This document shows, piece by piece, positions 33,584 to 42,222 of a DNA stretch of 54,710 nucleotides. Below the pieces are notes generated by a model. It was given only the letters and a program-made list of their open reading frames with translations, was not told the origin of the DNA and searched no databases. This stretch comes from a virus. Position numbers and translations under genes: made by a program. Each line of letters starts with the position of its first letter. Positions within the stretch are counted from its first letter, which is position 1. The stretch lies in IMG/VR virus record IMGVR_UViG_3300028908_000012, positions 1 to 54,710 of that record; one strand, 5' to 3'.

Positions 33584-33615
33584 TTAAGTTTATATTAAGT
33601 TATGTATGTTATAAT
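33584..33615 (+). promoter_or_regulatory. Phased TTAAG promoter, rightward, for the primase-helicase
   Basis: TTAAG at 33584-33588 and again at 33595-33599 (11 bases apart), then TATAAT at 33610-33615. It is divergent from P33 and 26 bases upstream of the primase-helicase ATG. Only the spacer to the -10 is one base shorter than in the leftward promoters. Confidence 0.6.
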
Positions 33616-33641
33616 GAAAGCAAAAAATTTAAGGATGATAA

Positions 33642-36350
33642 ATGTATAGACTTAGTATGAGTAATGATATAGCTACAAAACAAATTAAAAGCGGTAATAA
33701 ATTCGGGTATGGGAAGGCAACTACTTATGGTTTTCAGGAGGTTAACTTTAGTAGTCTTAGGGAACTTGGATTTTATGCTTTGCATTACGCTGTCGCTCCT
33801 GCTATCTATAAAGGGGGTCATCGCCACTCTAAAAATTTAATGTCAATAGGGAATTGCGTAATCATTGATATTGATAAAATAAGTCAAAGGGATATGGAAA
33901 ACTTACTTCACAATATCCGTATATCACAACTAAATTTCGCCGCAATTCCCTCTCAAAATTGTAATAAAAATGATATAAGGTTTAAGTTAGTAATACCTAT
34001 TACTAACTTAACAAAAGAAAACTATAAGTTAGTATGGATTGCACTAACTAAGCAGTTCGGAATTATAGGGGATGAAGCTACTAAAGACCTTACAAGATTT
34101 TTTGCCCCTACAATACCGGCGGCAGATAAATATCCTAAATACAATCAAACGGTTGTTAAAAATATAACCGAAGTGTTTGGGTACGAAGGGTACCTATACA
34201 ACGATACCGGTTATGTTTTAGATGTTGCAAACCTTAGATTACAGGAGATAAAGGAAGCGGAAGCATTGGAGACGGTTACGCTGAAAGACGCTATCCCTTT
34301 TATCTCCGCTGAGACACCTATAAAAGTGTCTTTATATGAAGGTAAAAACAAAAAGATAGATAGGTTAGTAGATAAAACTATTACTTTAGGAGAGTTAGCA
34401 GATGTCTTAAAAGCGGGGTTGGCAGAAGATAAAGTTAATGTATATTGCCTCTATCAAAATGAGCATACAGACCCCGAAAACAAGAAGTATGCATGGGTAC
34501 AATACACCCCGACGATCGGAGCTGTTATGTACCATTGCGGCGGAACTACCTGCAAAGAGAAACATCGAAACAGTTATATAGTAGATTGTTTTGATCATAC
34601 TAAAGTAATAGGAGCTAATAAATATATGCCTATTACTTTAAGTAAGCTAATGAAAGGCCTCGAAAGAGCCTTGTTAGAGTACTATGTGGGAGAAAATCAG
34701 CTTTGGGATATTATAAATAAAAATGCCATTGCCTTGATGTTAATGGTTACAGGGGCTGAAAAGGGAGACTACCACATGACCCATATCAGCCATACAGGCG
34801 AATGGTTGGAGGCGGTAAAAGTAAGAGCTAAGGACACTTATAAATTATATAGTTTTTGGAGAGGTGTTTTATTTGATACTAGAATATACAATTTTATAAA
34901 AGCCTACAATGCAACAGTCGATGAAAATAGAAAAGTTAGCGACATAAGCTTGTTCGTAACTATTGTAGAGCATATAAATATAAACTTATCCAATGCTACA
35001 TATACATATCAGGAGGATGTAGATATATTTGCGGATAAAACTAAACTTGTTTGCGAGAAAAAAGAGTTCGCATCCTCTCTAACAGTAATACGACCTTCAT
35101 TTGATATTCAAATATCGGAAAAACCTCTTATTCTAAACTCTGTCGGGGAGGAGCTAGAAGACCCCGATAATGCACATTTTAACTATATAATAGAGACATT
35201 TAATAAGCACTGGGGAAGTATCCCTTTTGATATATTAAATTTCGCTTTGGCTAACAGCGTAACAAAGAACTATCGCCCTAAAGGGATGATAATAGAAGCG
35301 GCCTCCGGAAGTGGTAAATCTACACTAATAGAAATATTTGCTAACTTAGGGCTTACAAACACGAGTAGCCCCCTACTTACAGAGTTTCTATCAAGTAACC
35401 GATCAGCAATTAACCATCATGCTTTGATGGGTAAACTCTTCATTTCTTTCGATGAAATTGATGCATCCGCACTAAAAAGCGGGTTCACATCGAAGTTAAA
35501 GGATACCTTCAGCGGTAAATATTTTACTATTGCCCCTAAAGGTATTGCAGAAGTTACCTTATCAACAGAGGCTTTTATCCTGTTTGGAGCAGAAGCGGAG
35601 AGTTTTTATGTTAACCTAGACGAGCAGTCAAAAAGCCGGTTTGTACTATACCCTAGTAGAGATATGAAGTCTTTTAGTAGTTTAGGATTACAAAATACTT
35701 ACAGCTTAGAGACTGTAAAAGAAGTGATTACCTACTATATAGGTATATACTTCAATAACCTCATCAAATTTATAAAAACCGGTGATAGAAAAGAGGTTGT
35801 AAGGTGGGCTAATAACCTCCAACAATATTATAATAGAGTAACGGAGCAAGATAACACTCCGGAGCTGATTAAGAGAAGTATTGATGAGGATATAGCGGCA
35901 ATGGAAGACTATATGCCGGAGTATAAGAGAGGGATTGACACCTCTCGTCCGTCTGTTCAAGCTTTATATGCCTTAAATCTGGCGGATGTACTGATACCTA
36001 TTAATTTTAAAAGCCTTGACAAAGACGAGGGCTTTATACCCTTCATGCGGGAGAAAGTTAATATATCTGATGATATGGTAAATAGGCTTAAGAAATTTAA
36101 AGGGGGTAAAGATAACAAGGGTGTATCCCCCGATTGGTGGAGGCTCATAAAGACCCCTGAAATAAATAAGGAAAGAGGGTATAGGTACAACGGAACAACT
36201 AAATCTAAACTACCTTACTATATGTATGTAGCTTGTGATCCAAAAGAATTACAAGCTAAACTAAAAGCTAGTAATTTAGGTAGAATAAACTATTGGTTAT
36301 ATGTCGAATTGTTTAAAATAGCTTCAAGATTGGAGGCTTTATATGTATAG
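33642..36350 (+). CDS. Primase-helicase (PrimPol-like domain plus SF3-type helicase)
   Basis: 902 residues. N-terminus: CVIIDIDKIS (DxD metal motif of archaeo-eukaryotic-type primases) and NDIRFKLVIPITN, a pattern seen in phage/plasmid primases. A Cys-rich patch near residues 295-310 (MYHCGGTTCKEKH) may bind zinc. C-terminal helicase: IIEAASGSGKSTLIEIF (Walker A), KLFISFDEIDAS (Walker B) and a sensor region FILFGAEAESF. It probably opens and primes the origin; the iteron-like repeats at 42.4-43.9 kb are a candidate target. Start behind AAGGATGATAAATG. Whether the primase half is active cannot be told. Confidence 0.75.
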   Translation: MYRLSMSNDIATKQIKSGNKFGYGKATTYGFQEVNFSSLRELGFYALHYAVAPAIYKGGHRHSKNLMSIGNCVIIDIDKISQRDMENLLHNIRISQLNFAAIPSQNCNKNDIRFKLVIPITNLTKENYKLVWIALTKQFGIIGDEATKDLTRFFAPTIPAADKYPKYNQTVVKNITEVFGYEGYLYNDTGYVLDVANLRLQEIKEAEALETVTLKDAIPFISAETPIKVSLYEGKNKKIDRLVDKTITLGELADVLKAGLAEDKVNVYCLYQNEHTDPENKKYAWVQYTPTIGAVMYHCGGTTCKEKHRNSYIVDCFDHTKVIGANKYMPITLSKLMKGLERALLEYYVGENQLWDIINKNAIALMLMVTGAEKGDYHMTHISHTGEWLEAVKVRAKDTYKLYSFWRGVLFDTRIYNFIKAYNATVDENRKVSDISLFVTIVEHININLSNATYTYQEDVDIFADKTKLVCEKKEFASSLTVIRPSFDIQISEKPLILNSVGEELEDPDNAHFNYIIETFNKHWGSIPFDILNFALANSVTKNYRPKGMIIEAASGSGKSTLIEIFANLGLTNTSSPLLTEFLSSNRSAINHHALMGKLFISFDEIDASALKSGFTSKLKDTFSGKYFTIAPKGIAEVTLSTEAFILFGAEAESFYVNLDEQSKSRFVLYPSRDMKSFSSLGLQNTYSLETVKEVITYYIGIYFNNLIKFIKTGDRKEVVRWANNLQQYYNRVTEQDNTPELIKRSIDEDIAAMEDYMPEYKRGIDTSRPSVQALYALNLADVLIPINFKSLDKDEGFIPFMREKVNISDDMVNRLKKFKGGKDNKGVSPDWWRLIKTPEINKERGYRYNGTTKSKLPYYMYVACDPKELQAKLKASNLGRINYWLYVELFKIASRLEALYV

Positions 36351-37092
36351 AAGTTGGGATAAAAATTATTATTTGCAGTACGATAAGCATATAAATTTCA
36401 GGCATGTAAATACAGCGGAAAGTTTAAATTACCTAATAAAATATTTTAATAGAACATGGATACCGATAGACAACTTCATAGAGGTTACAGAGAATATAAC
36501 CTCTAAAAACTCTTTCTATGCTGCAAAATGTATATATCCGTTTTGGGAAGGCACTATTGTAAAAAATCTTGGCGTTATCGGAACTGATACCGATATGATG
36601 AATGTTAATAAGGATTTATTAGTCTTTATTTGGGAACGGAAAATCTTTGTTAAAACCTCTTTAGAACAATATGTTTTCTTGTGGGAGAGTTTATCAGAGT
36701 TATATCCCGATCTAATATCTACTTCATTACCATCAGCGGCTTTATCTGCTTTAACAGGTATGACAAGGGCAGCATGTTATCAGTTCATAACCGTCTCTCT
36801 TTGGAGTGCAATAGAGCGGAGTTTTACACGCTTAGAACCTACAAAGGGGCAGGAGGTGTTTTTCGCTCTAGCTCCTGTTGTGCCTTTGGTTATATTAGAT
36901 TTAGTAGCTCAAAAAGACCCCTCTAAGGCTAAAAAGCTCATGTCATACCCTCATTTTAGGGCATTGGTAGATATTGGGTACGGGTGGCTTATGGGGGAGA
37001 GGTGGAAGGAACATAAGGTACTTAGAGAAGATAGTGAGATTATATATAATCTTGTGGACTTCAAAAAAGAAATTAGCAAATTCAAGATTTGA
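36343..37092 (+). CDS. Unknown protein coupled to the primase-helicase
   Basis: 249 residues, aromatic and Trp-rich (RSWDKNYYLQYDKH; YPFWEGTIVKN), with a moderately hydrophobic helix (VFFALAPVVPLVILDLVA, about residues 170-187). It overlaps the primase-helicase by 8 bases, so both are made from one transcript. Possibly a replication initiation partner or helicase loader, but no motif supports this. Its stop lies inside the terminator hairpin that follows. Confidence 0.6.
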   Translation: MYRSWDKNYYLQYDKHINFRHVNTAESLNYLIKYFNRTWIPIDNFIEVTENITSKNSFYAAKCIYPFWEGTIVKNLGVIGTDTDMMNVNKDLLVFIWERKIFVKTSLEQYVFLWESLSELYPDLISTSLPSAALSALTGMTRAACYQFITVSLWSAIERSFTRLEPTKGQEVFFALAPVVPLVILDLVAQKDPSKAKKLMSYPHFRALVDIGYGWLMGERWKEHKVLREDSEIIYNLVDFKKEISKFKI

Positions 37093-37109
37093 CATCCTGA
37101 ATTTGCTAA
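37073..37109. terminator. Bidirectional terminator hairpin
   Basis: Perfect 12-bp stem TTAGCAAATTCA (37073-37084) and TGAATTTGCTAA (37098-37109) with a 13-base loop, between converging genes. On the minus strand the stem is followed by TTTCTTTTTTG, a classic T-tract. It ends the leftward early operon and may also end the rightward primase transcript. Confidence 0.8.
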
Positions 37110-37112
37110 CTA

Positions 37113-37325
37113 CTACAAATTTTCGGGCTTATTTTTCTTAAGCAACTCTTTTAATTCCGGTATCGGATCGTAGGGGTTTTTAACATAACCCAAATGGACG
37201 CAATCGCCTGTATTAGGGATAAACAAAAATGTTTCTCCTGTTTGCAAATGTGATCCATAAGGTTTTCTTTTGTATGTATAATGATGGTAATCCGATTTAA
37301 TTTCTAATGATTTTCTTTCTACCAT
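37113..37325 (-). CDS. Small basic hypothetical protein
   Basis: 70 residues, Tyr-, Pro- and Lys-rich (DYHHYTYKRKPYGSH; NPYDPIPELKELLKKNKP). No family recognised. Last gene of the leftward early operon; overlaps the preceding gene by 7 bases and ends next to the terminator hairpin. Confidence 0.55.
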   Translation of the reverse strand: MVERKSLEIKSDYHHYTYKRKPYGSHLQTGETFLFIPNTGDCVHLGYVKNPYDPIPELKELLKKNKPENL

Positions 37326-37933
37326 TGTTCTATCTCCTCTTTTCCTTTTTGGATATTTTCTTGTAATTTGGTTAAAAAGAGGTTATATATCTCCTCTTTA
37401 CATTCCCTCTTTCTTATGTATATTCTCTTATATTCACTATCTAATTGATATACCGCCTTATATCGTTTCGTCATAAAATCCGCTTCAAGATCGAAAACTT
37501 CTTGCATCTCCTTTGTATCCGGCAATAAATAGGTGATAAGTTGCTCTATTGGGATTATTTCAAGGGCTGATCCTGTAAATATCTGGCTTATTTCCCTATA
37601 TTTTTCTATCTTAATCAAAGCGGTTAATAGTACTTTTTCAATATAACTAATTATATCTTTTGATATATTTATATTGCCGGTTTTATGTACTATAAATAAA
37701 CTGCTATCCCTGTAAACCATAAGACGATAATCGTTTAATATAGGGCTTTTTAAGAGGGTGTTAATCATCTCTTTTCTACATTTAACGGTATATTGTTTTT
37801 CTTTTTCTGTATCCTCTCCCCCTATTGCGATTAAGGGGGCTATATCAAAATGGTAAGCCTCTATATATCGGCGGTTAAGCTGCATCCCTCCGTTTTTGCT
37901 GTATATAAACGATTTTTTTAACATGTCATTCAT
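37319..37933 (-). CDS. Early-region protein, distant paralogue of 41007-41612
   Basis: 204 residues. The middle part YRLMVYRDSSLFIVHKTG then LLTALIKIEKY aligns by eye with YHIMTNSHKKLFLVPKNE then ILYYLVKIEKR in the protein at 41007-41612, and both continue into a LLPxT motif and a charged C-terminal helix. They appear to be old duplicates inside the same operon. No enzyme motif. Early takeover function is a guess from position. Confidence 0.55.
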   Translation of the reverse strand: MNDMLKKSFIYSKNGGMQLNRRYIEAYHFDIAPLIAIGGEDTEKEKQYTVKCRKEMINTLLKSPILNDYRLMVYRDSSLFIVHKTGNINISKDIISYIEKVLLTALIKIEKYREISQIFTGSALEIIPIEQLITYLLPDTKEMQEVFDLEADFMTKRYKAVYQLDSEYKRIYIRKRECKEEIYNLFLTKLQENIQKGKEEIEQW

Positions 37934-37937
37934 TGTT

Positions 37938-38261
37938 CTATCTCCTTTCTTTGTTTGTTGGTTTTAACCAATAGATAAAAATTCCTGTTATATATAACAC
38001 CGTTAATCCGATTGCTATCGCCGGATTATTGTATTTATAAGTAAAAACTACACTACTAATCATAATAAAGGCTATAATAGCCATTATTACAGTAGCTATT
38101 GCACCTAATATAAGCGTAATAGCACCTTCAATAAAATCTTCAATAGTAGGTATATTAACAGGCGTAATTATAAAGTATTTTACGCCTTGATATATACCTG
38201 TAAACAGCACTAACCATAAAAGTAAGGCTAAAATATAGTAGAATATTGTAAATATTACCAT
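37938..38261 (-). CDS. Membrane protein with three hydrophobic segments
   Basis: 107 residues with hydrophobic helices at about residues 3-28, 45-73 and 82-98 (IAIGLTVLYITGIFIYW). An inner-membrane protein expressed with early genes, next to another small membrane protein. Possible roles include superinfection exclusion or host envelope change. No family recognised. Confidence 0.55.
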   Translation of the reverse strand: MVIFTIFYYILALLLWLVLFTGIYQGVKYFIITPVNIPTIEDFIEGAITLILGAIATVIMAIIAFIMISSVVFTYKYNNPAIAIGLTVLYITGIFIYWLKPTNKERR

Positions 38262-38273
38262 TACTTTACCTCC

Positions 38274-38501
38274 TTATATGAATGGTATTTGATTGCCGTT
38301 TATAGGCGGTTTCGGTCTGTTATAGTATCTGTCTTTTCTTTCCTCTTTTTCGGGTGTGGTGTCTCTTATAGTATCTCTTACAGTATCCCATATTATTAAT
38401 AGGATACTGATAATAAGCGCAATAAACGCTGCTATAAGTAGAAGATGCCAAAAGGTTATAATAAACCATATTAGCACCGCTAATAATAATAAATCCTCCA
38501 T
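38274..38501 (-). CDS. Small membrane protein with basic tail
   Basis: 75 residues: hydrophobic residues 3-37 (LLLLAVLIWFIITFWHLLLIAAFIALIISILLI, long enough for one or two helices), then a charged, proline-containing tail (TPEKEERKDRYYNRPKPP). Pairs with the adjacent three-segment membrane protein. Function unknown. Confidence 0.5.
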   Translation of the reverse strand: MEDLLLLAVLIWFIITFWHLLLIAAFIALIISILLIIWDTVRDTIRDTTPEKEERKDRYYNRPKPPINGNQIPFI

Positions 38502-38502
38502 T

Positions 38503-39420
38503 TTATTTCTCCTCCAAATATTCTCTAAAAAGTCTTACTTTCATATTACCGTTATTTGTTAAAAACTGTTGCCATGCCTTATTTTTAGGACTCCATCGAA
38601 ACCCAAATTTTTTTAACTCCTGAATTATAGCTCTATCAGGTTTTTCATCAAAAAATATTTGATAGCGGCTTACCTCGTAATTGGTTATTATTCTACCGCC
38701 TTTTATGTTTATTACCTCGTTTTCTTTGTTTTTATGCTCTTCAAGTCTCTTTATTTTAGCTTCTAAAGTTTTAATTCTATTTAGAATATTAGCGGTATCA
38801 GCTTTATAACCATAATCCAATCTAAATTTAAAGTCTTCAAGTTGATCAGCGTCAACCGCTAAAGACTTAATAATTTCCTCCATTTGTTCTTTTGTGTTTT
38901 TTCGTAAAAGCTTATTAAACTCCTTATTAGCCGCCTGTTTCTTCTTTAAGGTGTCTAGTCTAGCTCTCATGTCGTCGGTGGTTTCAACTTTTTTAAGTGC
39001 TTTTTTAATATAAGCTACCATTTTTTCGATGTACTCCTCTTGAAGGTCGGCCGCTCTTCTCTCTCTATCATTTGCGGCTTGATGTCTTTTGGTGTTGAAA
39101 TTCCCACCGCCTACAACCATTACACTAAAACAGTTACTCAAAGCTCTTAAGCGGTCTTGATTTCGAGAAACATAACCGCTGTAAAACTTATCAAATAATT
39201 TGATAAACTCTTCTTTATTGTCCTCTCTTACATCTTTAACTAGGGTATTAAAAGCATTTAAAACAGAATACTTAAAACTAGCATGTTCATTCTTATATCT
39301 TTCCTCTGGAGTCATAGATATATTGTAGTAAGCTTTTGTTATAACCTCTTTTGATAACTCTTTATTTAGAGTTTCTTCAATCCTGTTCTCTATTTCTTCT
39401 TTATATTTGTTCATGTTCAA
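38503..39420 (-). CDS. Coiled-coil protein with C-terminal GFRWSP motif domain
   Basis: 305 residues. The first ~240 are charged helices, with a glycine patch VMVVGGGNFN near residue 100. The last ~65 residues hold YQIFFDEKPDRAIIQELKKFGFRWSPKNKAWQQFLT, a domain I recognise as a recurrent tail on phage and plasmid proteins such as DUF3560-type proteins, of unknown function. Preceded by one copy of the tandem-hairpin leader (39438-39489). Confidence 0.55.
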   Translation of the reverse strand: MNMNKYKEEIENRIEETLNKELSKEVITKAYYNISMTPEERYKNEHASFKYSVLNAFNTLVKDVREDNKEEFIKLFDKFYSGYVSRNQDRLRALSNCFSVMVVGGGNFNTKRHQAANDRERRAADLQEEYIEKMVAYIKKALKKVETTDDMRARLDTLKKKQAANKEFNKLLRKNTKEQMEEIIKSLAVDADQLEDFKFRLDYGYKADTANILNRIKTLEAKIKRLEEHKNKENEVINIKGGRIITNYEVSRYQIFFDEKPDRAIIQELKKFGFRWSPKNKAWQQFLTNNGNMKVRLFREYLEEK

Positions 39421-39437
39421 TCCTTTTATTGTGTTTT

Positions 39438-39489
39438 AGGTCATAAGACCTTTACAGGATGCTACGGATAGCACCCTAAAAAGCCTTAC
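39438..39489 (-). promoter_or_regulatory. Tandem-hairpin leader, copy A
   Basis: Minus-strand RNA: GCTTTTTAGGGTGCTA, loop TCCG, TAGCATCC (first stem), a short linker, then AGGTC, loop TTAT, GACCT (second stem), then an A-rich stretch and AAAGGAT before the ATG of the 305-residue gene. Same layout as copies B and C but with a different first loop. Confidence 0.7.
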
Positions 39490-39492
39490 TTA

Positions 39493-40404
39493 TTAGTCTT
39501 CAAAGGCGGATAAGATCGTAAAATTTTGATCTTTTAGCATTAAAACATATTCGGTTTTCTTAATATCGAAATTACCTTTTAACCGTTTGATGTGTTTTGG
39601 TAGTAGGTATATATTACCTTTTAATGTGCCGTCTAACGGTGTTATAGGTGTTATGTTAAAACTCTCGTATTTATCGGTTATTGTTATATCTTTTGATCCC
39701 GATGCACTAAATCTTAATATATTACTTCCATGATCTGTTTTGAGCGGAGTTGCTTTTAATGTTGCAAACCCTTTTATATCTATGGTAGTAATATGTTCTG
39801 GAGTGTGGGGAATTATTCTCTCGTAATTTGGATAACTCATGGTTATATTGGAAATATCCCATGTTATAGTATAAATATCACCGCCTTTATAGGCTTTAAC
39901 ATGGTACTTTACAGCTTTTTCATCGCTGTATATCTCTTCTATATAGCCTAATTTAGCAATAAAAAGAGGTATTAAGATTTTTGTTTTATTAACAATAGAT
40001 ACTTCATTAAATATATCGTATTTTATTAATACTCTCGTATCTGTTGCTACTACATTAGTAAATGTAGGAGTAGCATTAAGGAGTATATATCTTAACTCCT
40101 GTTTTGGTGATCGTGTATCGATAAAAGGCGTAAATAACCTTAAATCGATTGGATTTAACTTATTGCTGAATACCCTATTTCTAGGGTAAAACATTTTAAA
40201 GGGCTGATTTTGATACAAATGAGTATCCCCTTTGTCTATAAACTCCTTCAAACTACCCGCTACCGGTACTATTGAAGCGCTATTTTTTTGGATAGTTATT
40301 TTGTTATTGACGGCAAACCAATCACCGTTAATAATATTAAACATAATCTCTTTATGCTCTTTAACTGGAAACAATTTTTTAATTTCTCTAGCCGCTTTTA
40401 GCAT
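39493..40404 (-). CDS. DNA polymerase sliding clamp (beta-clamp/DnaN-like)
   Basis: 303 residues, shorter than the ~370 of bacterial DnaN. Clamp-like features: LRYILLNATPTFTNVVATDTRVLIK (the vATDxxRL motif), SYPNYERIIPHTPEHITTIDI (the fPdyxrviP motif) and a C-terminal VLMLKDQNFTILSAF strand that fits the third domain. Likely forms a ring on DNA and tethers the phage polymerase. No clamp loader gene is seen, so it would depend on the host loader or self-load. Sits behind hairpin leader copy B. Confidence 0.65.
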   Translation of the reverse strand: MLKAAREIKKLFPVKEHKEIMFNIINGDWFAVNNKITIQKNSASIVPVAGSLKEFIDKGDTHLYQNQPFKMFYPRNRVFSNKLNPIDLRLFTPFIDTRSPKQELRYILLNATPTFTNVVATDTRVLIKYDIFNEVSIVNKTKILIPLFIAKLGYIEEIYSDEKAVKYHVKAYKGGDIYTITWDISNITMSYPNYERIIPHTPEHITTIDIKGFATLKATPLKTDHGSNILRFSASGSKDITITDKYESFNITPITPLDGTLKGNIYLLPKHIKRLKGNFDIKKTEYVLMLKDQNFTILSAFED

Positions 40405-40429
40405 ATTTAATCCTTTATTGTATTTATTT

Positions 40430-40481
40430 AAGTCATAAGACCTTTACAGGATGCTATAAATAGCACCCTAAAAAGCCTTAC
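40430..40481 (-). promoter_or_regulatory. Tandem-hairpin leader, copy B
   Basis: Precedes the sliding clamp gene. First stem GGGTGCTA with loop TTTA and TAGCATCC; second stem AGGTC with TTAT and GACTT. The C-to-T change in the last arm turns a G-C pair into a G-U pair on minus-strand RNA, but would be an A-C mismatch on the plus strand. This supports an RNA acting on the minus strand. Confidence 0.7.
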
Positions 40482-40487
40482 AGGCTG

Positions 40488-40934
40488 TTAATCCTCCATT
40501 ACAGGAAGATATATAGTTCTGTCATATAACTTTTTTATTTTCTTTACTGCTTTTATCTGTTTGTTTAACATACTCTTCCAACTCTCGGCTTCATACTGAT
40601 TGGGATAATATAAGTCGATTTCTTTTTGTAAATCTACTTTTCTATCGTATGTTCCTATCCCTGCTATATAATTATCGTCCTTGAATGGAAATAGATTTAT
40701 TTTTATAGCCTTTTGCTTCTCCAAAACCTTTAAAACCCTCTTTAAATGTTTTAGATGTTTATAGGCCTCCTCTAAAACCGATTGACTATCATCTTTTTTA
40801 TAAGCGATAAGCTCATAAGCCCAATCCGCCGCCTTTATCTGGTTTTGATGCCATGTTAACCCCATTATCTCACGGGCTGTCATGGTTAACAATGTACCTA
40901 CTGTAAGTTCCTTCATGTTGTTTGTGTCCTTCAT
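40488..40934 (-). CDS. Helical early-region protein
   Basis: 148 residues, mostly charged helices (LEEAYKHLKHLKRVLKVLEKQKAIKI). No known motif. The first ATG (MKDTNNMKEL) has AAAAGGATAC upstream; a second ATG follows six codons later. Flanked on both sides by tandem-hairpin leaders, so its expression is probably tuned together with the clamp gene. Confidence 0.55.
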   Translation of the reverse strand: MKDTNNMKELTVGTLLTMTAREIMGLTWHQNQIKAADWAYELIAYKKDDSQSVLEEAYKHLKHLKRVLKVLEKQKAIKINLFPFKDDNYIAGIGTYDRKVDLQKEIDLYYPNQYEAESWKSMLNKQIKAVKKIKKLYDRTIYLPVMED

Positions 40935-40957
40935 TGTGTATCCTTTTATTGTGTTTT

Positions 40958-41010
40958 AGGTCATAAGACCTTTACAGGATGCTATAAAATAGCACCCTAA
41001 AAAGCCTTAC
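40958..41010 (-). promoter_or_regulatory. Tandem-hairpin leader, copy C
   Basis: Begins at the stop codon of the 201-residue gene and precedes the 148-residue gene. Same two stems as copy A; the first loop is TTTT(A). Downstream sequence (CTAAAACACAATAAAAGGAT) is identical to copy A up to the ribosome site. Confidence 0.7.
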
Positions 41011-41612
41011 AAGCTGTTAACATAATCATTTATTCTAATTATGTCATCATTAAATTTTTTAGATAAAACAATTATAGTTTTGTCTTGAAGCTCCTTTTTG
41101 TGTTGTCTTAGTCTTCTGTCTATCTCTTCATACTCCTTTTTGAGGTGGGCTATAACCTCGTTTCGATCGCCTCTTTCCACGAATAAATTTTCGGGAAATG
41201 TTACAGGTAAAAGCGTATTTACAAGATACGCCGATTTCTTCGCTAAAAGAGGTTTTAGCGGCGTGTTTGAAATCACCTCTTTTACTTTGAGGCGCTTTTC
41301 TATCTTCACCAAATAGTACAAAATCCGGCTGTTAAGCCATTTTAGTACTTTTGGGTCAAGCGGTTCACTATTAACCTCATTTTTAGGTACTAAAAACAAC
41401 TTTTTATGACTGTTTGTCATGATATGATACTGTTCTGGTAGCTTAGAACAGTAAAATATATCCTCCAAAAAGGAGGTAAAAACCTCTTTTATATAGGCCT
41501 CGTCATCGTTTTTATCAAATAGTTCTATACTGACCTCGATTTGAGACGCTTCGAGTTGTTGCCATTCGCTTTTGCGTGGATTAATCCACTTTCTTAATTT
41601 ACCTATTATCAT
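41007..41612 (-). CDS. Early-region protein, distant paralogue of 37319-37933
   Basis: 201 residues, charged, with two strands and a helix in the middle that align with the 204-residue protein at the other end of the operon (LFLVPKNE...ILYYLVKIEKR...LLPVT). The C-terminus is a long basic/acidic helix (EEIDRRLRQHKKELQD). Overlaps the upstream gene by four bases. Function unknown. Confidence 0.55.
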   Translation of the reverse strand: MIIGKLRKWINPRKSEWQQLEASQIEVSIELFDKNDDEAYIKEVFTSFLEDIFYCSKLPEQYHIMTNSHKKLFLVPKNEVNSEPLDPKVLKWLNSRILYYLVKIEKRLKVKEVISNTPLKPLLAKKSAYLVNTLLPVTFPENLFVERGDRNEVIAHLKKEYEEIDRRLRQHKKELQDKTIIVLSKKFNDDIIRINDYVNSL

Positions 41613-42181
41613 TTTAAGTCTCCGTTTATCTCTTGTGTCTCCTCTTTTACCTCCGCTTCCGGAAGGTTGAGCGCTGCATATTTCTTGCAGTACTCATAAT
41701 TCCTTGTGTTTTCGAGGTTATCGATGATTAGAGTATGGAGATATGGCCTCATGCTATTGAAGCATAGCCAAATAGCGTTTATGATCTCGTCCCATCTATC
41801 ACCCACATAATCAGGGTCTTGACTATGCACCCCTCCTTTGCTCCAATGAGCGGCGATTATGTTCTCTGTTGCATCCCACTCTATCACATCGTATTCAAGG
41901 GTTTTATCGTCTCCATCGGGTAAAGTGAATGATAGAGTACCTGACTCTAATATATCAGGGTCTGTTATCTCTTTACTTGGTTTTATCGTCCATTTGATAT
42001 TATAATGGCTTTTTAGTCTCTCTATCAAAATCGCTATAAAGCAATTTTGCACATCGATTATCCCTTCACATGCTACATTGTCGATCATAAGACCGTAAAA
42101 TGTAGCCTTTCTAACTCTAGGCAATTCGATGCCAACTTTTTTAGCGGCTCTTACAAGTTCTCGTAACTCTCTCATTTTCAA
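41609..42181 (-). CDS. First gene of the leftward early operon, unknown
   Basis: 190 residues. N-terminal basic helix (RELRELVRAAKKVGIELPRVRK), then a beta-containing middle (LSFTLPDGDDKTLEYDVIEWDATENIIAAHWSKGG) and an acidic end (EAEVKEETQE). The first gene behind a phage-type promoter next to the non-coding region is a likely early regulator or host-takeover protein, but no motif is recognised. Confidence 0.55.
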   Translation of the reverse strand: MKMRELRELVRAAKKVGIELPRVRKATFYGLMIDNVACEGIIDVQNCFIAILIERLKSHYNIKWTIKPSKEITDPDILESGTLSFTLPDGDDKTLEYDVIEWDATENIIAAHWSKGGVHSQDPDYVGDRWDEIINAIWLCFNSMRPYLHTLIIDNLENTRNYEYCKKYAALNLPEAEVKEETQEINGDLK

Positions 42182-42222
42182 TCCTTTTTGTTTGATTTGG
42201 TTATTTGCTTAACCGTGAAAGT

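Noticed and set aside
39438-41010. preQ1-type riboswitch
   Set aside because: Plus-strand text superficially resembles the small preQ1 aptamer, but it is on the wrong strand relative to the genes and the pseudoknot pairing cannot be drawn.
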